A stretch of DNA of 64,000 bases from Alkalihalobacillus sp. TS-13 (GTDB taxonomy: Bacteria; Bacillota; Bacilli; Bacillales; Fictibacillaceae), in the NCBI RefSeq assembly GCF_019720915.1, contig NZ_JAHKSI010000004.1, forward strand, positions 1 through 64,000, given 5' to 3'. This document shows positions 56,278 through 64,000 of this stretch, in pieces; the stretch's first letter is position 1; every line of letters begins with the position of its first letter. The notes below the pieces were generated by a model. It had not been told where the DNA came from. It did no database searches and saw only the letters and a program-made list of their open reading frames with translations. The position numbers and the translations under genes were made by a program.

Positions 56278-56567
56278 CGGTTTCACCCCCTTTCAAAGGG
56301 GATGCCACCGCCACCCTGCTTATGTAACTGTGCGAACAGTATACCATATTAAAATAAAAACGGTTTGAAAGGAGCAGTTAATTCCATAACGCTCCCTTGA
56401 TACCTGAATTTCTCAGCATATAGAAGTGAAAATTATCCTCATCCGAGGTATGAAGGCTCTTTAAGATTCTTAAACTTAACCCCGTGAATTTGATTTATTG
56501 ATTTATCGTTTTAATAGGTTGCGTAATTTTTGTTTTTAAAAAGTCAATGGCTTCATTCCTTCCTTTT

Positions 56568-56669
56568 TCATTCCAAATCGAAGCATATATTCTCCGTAAG
56601 GTTACTTTTCTTCTGATTACATGGTTTACATGCACAAACACAGTTATTTTCATTTATAATTAAAGTACC
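56568..56669 (-). pseudogene. HNH endonuclease C-terminal remnant
   Basis: Minus strand ENNCVCACKPCNQKKSNLTE matches the HNH motif end (N.V.AC..CN..K...T), but the upstream histidine and DHV part is missing or out of frame. A relic only. Confidence 0.4.
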
Positions 56670-56948
56670 GCTAGGCGTTTTAATTACAAATGGGATAGTG
56701 GTTTTAACAATATTAAGGTGGAGTAAGAGGAAGATATACCCTCTATCACAAAGATCAGCTGCCATGCCCGGGTCGATCATATGATATACAATGCAGTCCA
56801 TTGTTTGTTTTATTCAAATATTTGATAATCCACATCCTGGAACTATATGACCTGGCTGGAAATACGTTTAGGATTACCGTCTCCCCAGTCTTTAAAGAAG
56901 AGTCGTGTATAATCATGGGTCTCAAAGTAAGGTATAGTAAATTCCACC

Positions 56949-57425
56949 CTACACTTTTTGATATTGTAGTACTCTTAAAAGACATGAAATAGTCGTCAAG
57001 TGTATCGTTTCATGGACGGTCGCAAAGTTGAATACCTCACCAAACGTTTTAAACTTCAGTGGTCCCAGTTCAACTGGTGGGTCCATTTGTTGATCAAATA
57101 TGTTTGGAGGTATTTGAGGTAAACTTGAAAGCTGTTCGGTTAGGTAATGAATCAGTTCTTCTTTAGTTGGTGGTTTTTGACTCCATTCAGATGGCTTCGT
57201 TCCTGTATTAAACAATGGTGTAAAATGATCCGGAAGGGTGGATTTAAGCGGTACACCTAATGAAAGAAGATACTCATTACTGAAGGCGATATGTCCGACA
57301 TTCCATCTAATCGTATTGTTAAATTGATCAGGTTGAACGTCAAACATCTCTTCTGGTATTAATATGACCTGTTGAATGACCATTTCACGAACAGATTTAG
57401 CTGTACTAAATAATTCATTTGACAT
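56949..57425 (-). CDS. DinB-family protein
   Basis: 158 residues from the ATG at 57425 (GGAGGGATTTATT upstream; the earlier ATG overlaps this ribosome site). A four-helix bundle with the metal-binding-type histidines in WNVGHIAFSNEY and ATVHETIHLTTI, as in DinB/YfiT proteins, several of which are thiol-dependent transferases. Exact activity unknown. Confidence 0.8.
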   Translation of the reverse strand: MSNELFSTAKSVREMVIQQVILIPEEMFDVQPDQFNNTIRWNVGHIAFSNEYLLSLGVPLKSTLPDHFTPLFNTGTKPSEWSQKPPTKEELIHYLTEQLSSLPQIPPNIFDQQMDPPVELGPLKFKTFGEVFNFATVHETIHLTTISCLLRVLQYQKV

Positions 57426-57659
57426 AATAAATCCCTCCATTTTAAAAGGAAGGCAGGACGAGCGCTAGCTATTTAATCTTCCCTTTTTCGTCCTTTTACC
57501 TTCCGTATGGTATCGTTACTGTCCATCAATGCCTATGTCATTTACCGGTTCCCCCTATACCCGACAAGGTCGGTCTAGCCGTTCAAGGCGCAAAATTTTT
57601 GTCAGGGATGGAGGTCTGGGCAGATTGTAAAAATATTTGTGCGGAACAATTTATATAGG

Positions 57660-58187
57660 TTATATTCGATATCCGATTGAACGTGCCAGTCGCGCCAATC
57701 CACCGAATGCTGCCCTTTGAAATAAGATAGGAGGACCTGCTATATATCCGTCTATACACTCCCATGCTATCCCTAACCATAATGGGTTCCGAGGTACACC
57801 TTTGGAATTTAATCGGTTTTGTTTAGTTAATTTATGCATGAGCTTGAACATGTTCCAATGGTTCCCTGGTGGTCGAATTTCATGAATAGCGATTAACCGA
57901 TCTTTACTCTGGTTCCAGAATTGATGCACCTGTTTGGGAAGAACCTTAATATGTTGACCAGGTCCTAGAAATTGCTCCTTGCCATCTACTATGAAGCGCA
58001 TTTTCCCTTCCTTAACCGTAAATGATTCCGTTAGAATTGGATGCCAATGAGGGCCATTCATAGCACCTTGTTTCATTACCAAATGTTCAACAATCAAGTA
58101 CTCACCTTGTTTATCTGTCCCTCGGTCCAGAAGTGTAATTGTTGTTCCGTCCGGATGAACGAGTACCTCTTCCATTGTCCTAACCAT
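57660..58187 (-). CDS. Cupin-domain protein
   Basis: 175 residues; start ATG 58187 with AGGGGTG eight bases upstream. Cupin motif 1 GPHWHPILTESFTVKEGKMRF and motif 2 KVLPKQVHQFWN give the metal-binding H-x-H...E...H set. It probably binds a metal ion and a small molecule or acts as a simple enzyme or sensor; the C-terminal helical extension (about 115-175) is not typical. Confidence 0.8.
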   Translation of the reverse strand: MVRTMEEVLVHPDGTTITLLDRGTDKQGEYLIVEHLVMKQGAMNGPHWHPILTESFTVKEGKMRFIVDGKEQFLGPGQHIKVLPKQVHQFWNQSKDRLIAIHEIRPPGNHWNMFKLMHKLTKQNRLNSKGVPRNPLWLGIAWECIDGYIAGPPILFQRAAFGGLARLARSIGYRI

Positions 58188-58898
58188 TTGAATCACCCCT
58201 ATTCGGTTTCCAAATTTAGTAATTCAACTTTTATCGGCCTTTTCTTGAATAAGCTTTATATATATTAAATATAAGATTTTGCTTATAAAGAGGTGATACC
58301 AATAAATCACAACCATAAAAACCAAGCGGATTATGAATAATACGGGCTAGAAATGTTACGATTAACTTACACTAACCTTCGTTGGATCTTGAAATGTTGA
58401 TAAAACATTATTGGATTTTTAACTGGGACATAGGCTTCGTGTGAGATTTGATAATTAAAAACTTAGTCCCGAGTAATTATATGATCGTAGACTAACGATC
58501 GGCTCAGGCTTAAAAAGTAGCCTGCTTTGTTCATACCAGGACACAGGATGGTCTATTTTTTGTATTGATTAGTACAACAACGGTAATTTTTGCCTGTATT
58601 GCTATCGGGGGTTATATCAATCTAGATGGATACTCTTTAATATAGCAAAATTATCTATACTACTGGTATTTTGACAGGGAGTTACTCGTTAATGTTGATT
58701 ACTAAGAATGTTCTATATAATGTTAGGGTACACAAACAGCAAAACATGAAAGTGAAGATGTATTTTTGGAAAGTACATCTATCCAAAGTAGTTTAGTAGT
58801 TGCTGAGATATAAAATTTTAATGATAAGCTCCCTCTTATTCCCATAAGAATAAAAAATAGGAGTAGATAAATCCAGTCCGTTACTGTAAATCAAAAAT
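58188..58898. other. Noncoding AT-rich region
   Basis: No convincing gene on either strand. A GGCTCAGGCTT ... AGTAGCCTGCT segment around 58500-58530 can pair and is followed by a T run at 58555, possibly a leftover leader or terminator. Confidence 0.4.
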
Positions 58899-59293
58899 TC
58901 ATCTAACATAAAAAGCAAGATCTCTATATGGTCCCCCATTCTTATAGCTCATCACATAAATTTCAGCCTTTTTGTTTGGACCATCAATAAAATTGGAAAT
59001 ATTAAAAATAGTGTAACCTCTGAGGCCGTTATTATTTAATTTTCCAATATAATCATCATTCCTAGACCCGGGATCATACTCATACACATAATAATTCCCC
59101 GATACAGTCATATAGGATTTAATAAGAAGTTCTCTACGGCCGGTATAAACATTAGCTGTATCATAAAACCCATAAGTTGAATTATAAGTTAGTTTTCTAT
59201 CCCCTTTGTAATACCACTCTCCAGCGGCATAGGTAGAAGAAAAGGGGATCACTAAGGTTAAGGTGACGATAAATAACAAACTGATTTTTTCAA
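58899..59293 (-). pseudogene. Secreted beta-rich protein, N-terminus frameshifted in a poly-A
   Basis: TTG at 59293 with AAGGAGG upstream gives MKK, then six As (59285-59290) put the rest out of frame. With one more A the reading is MKKISLLFIVTLTLVIPFSS then TYAAGEWYYKG..., a perfect signal peptide ending AAA-like TYA-A, followed by a beta-rich domain with RNDDYIG and YDPGS. The downstream 126 codons are intact. Mutation, slippage or sequencing error. Paralogue at 59491. Confidence 0.6.
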
Positions 59294-59490
59294 AGGAAAT
59301 TCCTCCTTAAATAATTTTTATTCTTTGTATAAAACGAACTTAATTTAACGATCACTTTTTACGTAAGTCATTTTGAGACTCACTCATAGTAAAAGAATTG
59401 AATAGAAGATATACCTAGACTACTAAAATCAATTCATTTTAGTTGACCTTTTCGGATATGTAGATACATTCTGATTTAAGGTGACATGAA

Positions 59491-59876
59491 TTAATCATAA
59501 AAATACACCGAATCAGAACCATGCCCTACATATTTCCTAGCATAAAATTCTGCCCTGTTATTGGAACCGTCAACAAACTTGCCAATATTACGGAAGGTAT
59601 GGCCCGTATCAGTGGTAAAGCCCACAAAGTCATCATTATTTGAACCAGGATCATATTCCCATAATTCATATCTAACGCCAGTTGTCCATGTTGTCATATG
59701 AAAGTCCCCTCCAGTAGAGTGTACATTTAGCGTATCCCACCAGCCATACGTAGAGTTATAGGTTAAACCAAATTCTCCTTAGGATCCCAACGACCATTCC
59801 CAGCAGCATTAACTGATGAAAAAGGGGTTACTAATATAAGTGTAAACGCAATCAAAAACAGACTAAACTTTTTCAA
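59491..59876 (-). pseudogene. Secreted beta-rich protein paralogue, frameshifted
   Basis: TTG at 59876 with AAAGGAGGG upstream: MKKFSLFLIAFTLILVTPFS then SVNAAGNGRWDPKEN-LV-stop. One base later the frame continues FGLTYNSTYGWWDTLNVHST ... YELWEYDPGSNNDDFVG to the end. The family (lactococcin-972/YxeA-like in size, bacteriocin-like LTYNSTYG motif) is uncertain. Both tandem copies carry a frameshift near the signal peptide. Confidence 0.55.
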
Positions 59877-60016
59877 GAGAAATCCCTCCTTTCACGTTTC
59901 TAGACCTAATCATTGTTTTATCCTGTAGCGTACCTAAAGAGGTTAAGTGAACCATATAGATTAAGTTTTTAAATAAAAATAAACTTTCCTTTGGTGAAAA
60001 GTGTACCTCAGATTTG

Positions 60017-60066
60017 GTCAGCTCTTGTAGTTATGTTTGTCATTTTTTCTGATGACAAATGTCAAT
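60017..60066 (+). promoter_or_regulatory. Operator-like repeat, copy 2
   Basis: CTTGTAGTTATGTTTGTCAT, a T run, CTGATGACAAATGTCA: near-identical to the minus-strand sequence at 40790-40839. It precedes the oxidoreductase gene at 60297 by about 230 bases. Confidence 0.65.
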
Positions 60067-60296
60067 TTTTTATATGGTGGGAAAAGTTATAATAATGGTA
60101 GGAATGATATCAAGATAAACCGTTTAAATGACAACTTCTGGTATGAATAATTACTTTAAGAACACATTTTTATCCCTTTTATCAAGTATTTTCAATAGCG
60201 GAACAACAGGAAGGTTGGTTGGCAAGGAAGCGAAATTAAAAGTTACTAACGGGAGGATCATTCTTAAGAAAGGTGATATAAGGAGAAGGGATATAT

Positions 60297-61163
60297 ATGA
60301 AGCGAGTATTAGTTGCAGGTGCTACTGGTTATCTCGGCAGATATGTTGTGACGGCATTAAAGAATCACGAATTTTACACAAAAGTTTTGGTAAGACATCC
60401 AGACAAATTAAGCCAACGAGGGAAATTCCTAGCTCCTTCTATCCCAAATGCCGATGAAGTTGTCATTGGTGATATCACGAAACGGGAAACATTAAAACAT
60501 ATTTGTAATAATATCGACTATGTTTTTTCCTCAGTTGGCATTACAACACAAAAAGATCGTTTAACTTTTAACGATGTTGATTTTCAAGGAAATCTCAACT
60601 TACTAAAAGAAGCTGAGCATAGTCATGTTGACAAATTTATGTATATCCATGTTTACCTTGACGATGATTTGAAGGAAGCAGGACCTTTGATTGAAGCGAA
60701 AAAGCGTTTTGTTAAGGCGTTAATAGAGTCAAACGTTGATCATATTATAGTCAGGCCAACTGGGTATTTTTCTGACTTAACCCAGTTTTTGAAAATGGCA
60801 AAAAAGGGAAGAGTTTATTTGATCGGTGACGGGAAAACGAGAATCAATCCGATTCACGGTGAAGACTTAGCCCGATTTTGTATACAGTCGTTCTCTGAAG
60901 AAAACCAAACGCTAGATATTGGCGGGCCTGAGATACTTACATATGAACAAATCGCTTATCTCGCTTTTGATGTATTCAATCAGAAAAAACAAATCGTACA
61001 CATTCCAGTTGGCTTCCTAAAACCGGCATCTGTTGGATTGAAATTGGTCAGTAAACATTATTATGGATTATACCGATTCTTTATGAACGTGATGACGAAT
61101 AATGTGATTGCACCAATGTATGGAAATCATAAGATCAAGAATTATTTTAATGATATTGTTTAA
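60297..61163 (+). CDS. NmrA-like NAD(P)-binding protein
   Basis: 288 residues. Rossmann motif VLVAGATGYLGRYV (GxxGxxG), GDITKRETL, and a C-terminal NAD(P)H-dehydrogenase-like domain with IIVRPTGYFSDLTQFLKMAK. Atypical SDR of the NmrA/YwnB group; cofactor binding is likely, reaction unknown. AAGGAGAAGGG precedes the ATG. Confidence 0.85.
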   Translation: MKRVLVAGATGYLGRYVVTALKNHEFYTKVLVRHPDKLSQRGKFLAPSIPNADEVVIGDITKRETLKHICNNIDYVFSSVGITTQKDRLTFNDVDFQGNLNLLKEAEHSHVDKFMYIHVYLDDDLKEAGPLIEAKKRFVKALIESNVDHIIVRPTGYFSDLTQFLKMAKKGRVYLIGDGKTRINPIHGEDLARFCIQSFSEENQTLDIGGPEILTYEQIAYLAFDVFNQKKQIVHIPVGFLKPASVGLKLVSKHYYGLYRFFMNVMTNNVIAPMYGNHKIKNYFNDIV

Positions 61164-61978
61164 TACAGATCTTCTTCTATTAAAATTATCATAACTTGAA
61201 TAAAGAAATTTAGTAAACTACTTATTGTCAAGTTATTTTGGTTAAATCATGGGTGATTTCTCAAATAACTATTTTTAACCAAATTTTATGTGTAATGACA
61301 TTCTTGATAACAGAGAACGGAGATGCTTATACCAGTGAAGGATGAAAGGTGAGAGCAGCCATCAATCCGATCATCAATAATTAGCCGGTTAGACTACACA
61401 TGGGACAAAAATTTTCTGGTAAACAGCACTTGAAATTTCTCCCTCCATATAAATGAGGAAACAGATTTGCCATGTCGTACCGAAAGTAGCTGTTCGGCAT
61501 TCTGCATCTAAGGGTCATCAACCATTAAGTTCAAAGCTTCATACACGAAATCACATTCGTTTTTTCTTATTGAAAGACTGTTCGTAAAATAATGCTCCAA
61601 ATTCATACCACAATTCACAGGATAAGAAATAAATACTGTAGGGGTAGTTGTGATTTCCTTTATGATTTTATATGTAAATTCCAAGGAAACTAGAAAAATT
61701 TGGTTATTCAATGTGGTGTAGAGCTACTGTATAATTTGTTAAACATAAATGAATCTCTTCTTGAAATAAAAAAGCAGGGATTTTTTGCAATTTTGATTGT
61801 TTAGACTCCCACTACGAAACAGCTTAATTTGATTTTTTTATATTCAAAGAGTTTCCAAAAGAAGAAAAGAGATAGAAAAAGGGAAGAATTCTTAACTACA
61901 TAAAAGACAATCCATATTTATTAAAACTTTAATGTATTGGGGCATATTAAATCATTGGAGTAGGGTGAACATATCCAA
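61164..61978. other. AT-rich region without a supported gene
   Basis: A 67-codon minus-strand frame (61508-61711) lacks a ribosome site and family resemblance. Nothing else is seen. Confidence 0.35.
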
Positions 61979-62191
61979 GTGGAAAACGGCGATAAGGTAA
62001 ACCAAGGAGATGTCCTCGGTTTATGTGGAAACTCAGGGAATTCTAGTGAGTCACATATTCACTTTCAAATCGGTGACTTTCCTAATCTAGAAGAGGGCAA
62101 ATCAATCCGTATTCAGCTCGAAAATAATGAGACGCCTATCGCGGAGATTTTGTCAAACTTACTCAATCAGAATAAAACACTACCAATTTGA
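61979..62191 (+). pseudogene. M23 (LytM) peptidase C-terminal fragment
   Basis: VENGDKVNQGDVLGLCGNSG then NSSESHIHFQIGDFPNLEEG: the GNSG-(N/S)S..(S/T)HIHFQ motif holds one of the zinc-binding His pairs of M23 endopeptidases. The N-terminal HxxxD half and start codon are missing (the frame begins at GTG or CAAGTGG). A truncated relic. Confidence 0.55.
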
Positions 62192-62392
62192 TTTCGGTTA
62201 TTTAATTCGCTACTGGCGATGTAGTAGAGTTATACCTCAGATCAAGCAAATGATTTCATATGATCCAACTACCTATAAAAAAGTTTGAAAACGACACCTA
62301 ATACAAAGCTAACGTTACGTACCCAAAGTAGTTAATAAACTTAGTATTAATACTCTTGCATTTTAAATTATTTTTAGGTGAGTACTTGATCC

Positions 62393-63019
62393 TTATTGGG
62401 AGTTCGTTTGTTTAACTCCCTTGTTATTTTGATAAAAGCGACGTGCTTTTTTGCGATTACCGCAGTGCGCCATTGAACACCATCGGCGGCTATGGTTTCT
62501 GCTTGTATCCAAGAATAACCATCCACAAGGATCATTTTTACATTTCTTAATTCTATTTAAATCTTTTTCAGAAAGGAGAAGGTCAGCTGCTGAATGGATA
62601 ATTGGTGGGAGCATTCCATCTAATTTGTCCTGACTTTTATCGAATCGTAAAGAGAAAGTTCTATCTTCTCGAACGAGATGACTCGTGCGATAAGCTTTGG
62701 CTAATACTTTATTAAATATGGATATATCCTTTTTAGCAGGAGATTCCTTCTTTACGACTGAACTGAAAATCCGGTAAAGCGCTTCCCGTAATTCAATGGA
62801 TTGTTGCAGCACCTCATTCGCTTCATTTGCTTGATGCGCTTCTTTTTGAAGAAGTGTACTTGCCTGCATTTCTGTTAAGATACCAGCACGATGGCTCCAG
62901 TCAACCAACTTCCTATAGCTTATCAGCCATTCTCCTGTAACCTCACTGTTATGCCAACTGACAGTATTGGTAAAATCCAAACATAATCGTTCATTTAACA
63001 TCAAGTATGATTTGGACAT
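62393..63019 (-). CDS. CGNR zinc-finger / ABATE-domain regulator
   Basis: 208 residues. The N-terminal ABATE-like domain (LCLDFTNTVSWHN...GEWLISYRKLVDW) and C-terminal zinc finger CKNDPCGWLFLDTSRNHSRR then WCSMAHCGNRKKARRF match the CGNR family: probable stress-linked transcription regulators. AAAGGGAGTAGAAAA precedes the ATG. Confidence 0.85.
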   Translation of the reverse strand: MSKSYLMLNERLCLDFTNTVSWHNSEVTGEWLISYRKLVDWSHRAGILTEMQASTLLQKEAHQANEANEVLQQSIELREALYRIFSSVVKKESPAKKDISIFNKVLAKAYRTSHLVREDRTFSLRFDKSQDKLDGMLPPIIHSAADLLLSEKDLNRIKKCKNDPCGWLFLDTSRNHSRRWCSMAHCGNRKKARRFYQNNKGVKQTNSQ

Positions 63020-63393
63020 TTTTTCTACTCCCTTTAATTTTTATATAAAACTTGAAATGTGATCTGGGCATGAATTGAACTGATTTATTTACTATAACCA
63101 TAATAAAATATATTGCCGGTTAGGTCCAACAGTTGGAAAGTATGGGAAGGTACCCCCTCCTTATAAAATCCAATTTAAAAGGCCAACCAGATTTATATTT
63201 GATTGACCCAATTAATACAAAGATATAATCCGATCGAACACTGAAGTTAAAACGACGTACTGCTTGGATTAGATACGTTTTTTTATATTTATGAAAAGCA
63301 TTTTGATTATTACAATCATTTTTACAGAAGTACGGAATGCAATATTAGGAAAACTTTCTTTTTAATAGTAGAAAAAGCAACTACTTGATTTAG
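63020..63393. other. Noncoding spacer
   Basis: No gene or notable structure is seen. Confidence 0.4.
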
Positions 63394-64000
63394 TTACTTC
63401 ATCATCTTCCACCTCGATGATACCCAGTTTGTTATTCCAGAGTTCCCCGGCAAGTTGGATGTATCCACCCCGAAAAAGTGGTATGCTAATAACTTAAATG
63501 TAGGATAGTCAATTTGTTCCTTCTCTAATTTACCATTTACCCATTGTGTAACGGATGTGGGAGAAAGTGTGATATTCCCTTCTGCTGTCATTCGGGTGAT
63601 CAGAGGTGTCTTGTTAAAGGGAGATTGCTCATGTTTAACAATGATTTCCTGTACATCATTCAATTCATGCATATTCTCGATTGGTCGTGATGGATCAAAA
63701 GCATATCCAATTTTCCATTTTGTATCTTTATATTTTAATTTCATGTCAAGGACAGAGTCTCCATAATCACTTTCCATCGGTCTGACGCGAAATTCCCCAT
63801 TTCTAGAAGAAATAGTCTCATTATTAAGAGGGACAGGCATTAATGGAAGATTCCCACCAAACCCTGTGTCTACCAAATAGTCACGGTCGTTCTCTTGCAA
63901 AATGATTGCAATATGGGTTCTTCCTAGGTCTTTCCATTCTCCTGAATCATTATCAAATACTTCACCCCGAATCAATTTAGCATTGAACCCGTTATCAAGT
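63394..64000 (-). CDS. Arylamine N-acetyltransferase, partial (window edge)
   Basis: The C-terminal ~200 residues: ...NGFNAKLIRGEVFDNDSGEW, HIAIILQENDRDYLVDTGFGGN (with the NAT His-Asp triad segment: His in HIAI, Asp in VDTGFGG), then the beta-rich domain. The catalytic Cys of the N-terminus lies beyond the window. It transfers acetyl from acetyl-CoA to aromatic amines or hydrazines. The frame is open to the window end. Confidence 0.85.
   Translation of the reverse strand, partial: LDNGFNAKLIRGEVFDNDSGEWKDLGRTHIAIILQENDRDYLVDTGFGGNLPLMPVPLNNETISSRNGEFRVRPMESDYGDSVLDMKLKYKDTKWKIGYAFDPSRPIENMHELNDVQEIIVKHEQSPFNKTPLITRMTAEGNITLSPTSVTQWVNGKLEKEQIDYPTFKLLAYHFFGVDTSNLPGNSGITNWVSSRWKMMK

Noticed and set aside
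61508-61711. 67-codon minus-strand frame
   Set aside because: No ribosome site, no recognisable motif, AT-rich background; kept only as a note.

Overview
The window looks like a mobile element of a Gram-positive, low-GC bacterium (Bacillota, probably Bacillales; the family cannot be fixed). Evidence: strong AGGAGG ribosome binding sites, common GTG and TTG starts, a TcpA/C/D/E-type conjugation operon, a MOBQ relaxase with a recognisable nic site, and a Bacillus-type holin-like toxin. It has two halves of different base composition meeting at about 35.6 kb.

LEFT, 1-35.6 kb, visibly GC-richer: an array of about 20 short modules, most carrying one or two very small genes: treble-clef, knuckle and ribbon zinc proteins, beta-helix repeat proteins, small membrane proteins, a kinase-like protein, a MoxR/CobS-like ATPase operon, a GNAT protein, and three copies of an MFS permease cassette. 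Module order is: a two-hairpin repeat of about 75-90 bp (21 copies, R1-R21, all in one orientation); a conserved CTGAAAAGCGCGGGCTA block; a CRP/FNR-type box TGTGA-N6-TCACA; a sigma-A-like promoter ending in TACTGT, TATAGT or TAATGT; small gene(s); in some modules a hexapeptide reading frame MIRAPP-stop followed by an ATG-TAA start-stop; and a strong terminator. Repeat arms show compensatory changes. Truncated, frameshifted and stop-interrupted genes and near-identical duplicated segments show that modules are gained, copied and lost.

BOUNDARY, 35.57-36.65 kb: a 13-bp inverted repeat, an oriT with hairpin and ATAAGTGCGCCCTTAT nic sequence on the minus strand, and a MobA/MobL relaxase. The polarity of nic means the minus strand of the array would enter a recipient first. 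The many mini-hairpins of the array carry GNA loops on exactly that strand. This suggests that the array is a leading region of early-expressed establishment or anti-defence genes (inference).

RIGHT, 36.6-64 kb, AT-rich: accessory genes (LysE exporter, cytochrome P450, PrnB-like protein), a complete-looking type IV conjugation operon (41.1-53.3 kb: coupling ATPase, Replic_Relax protein, TcpC/D/E-like proteins, VirB4-like ATPase, lipoprotein, large VirB6-like protein, second VirB8-like protein, CwlT-like hydrolase), then ordinary accessory genes mixed with decayed ones (AraC, RadC, HNH and M23 remnants), a type I toxin, and an arylamine N-acetyltransferase cut by the window edge. The lipoprotein of the conjugation operon has a full and a decayed paralogue in the left array, linking both halves to one replicon.
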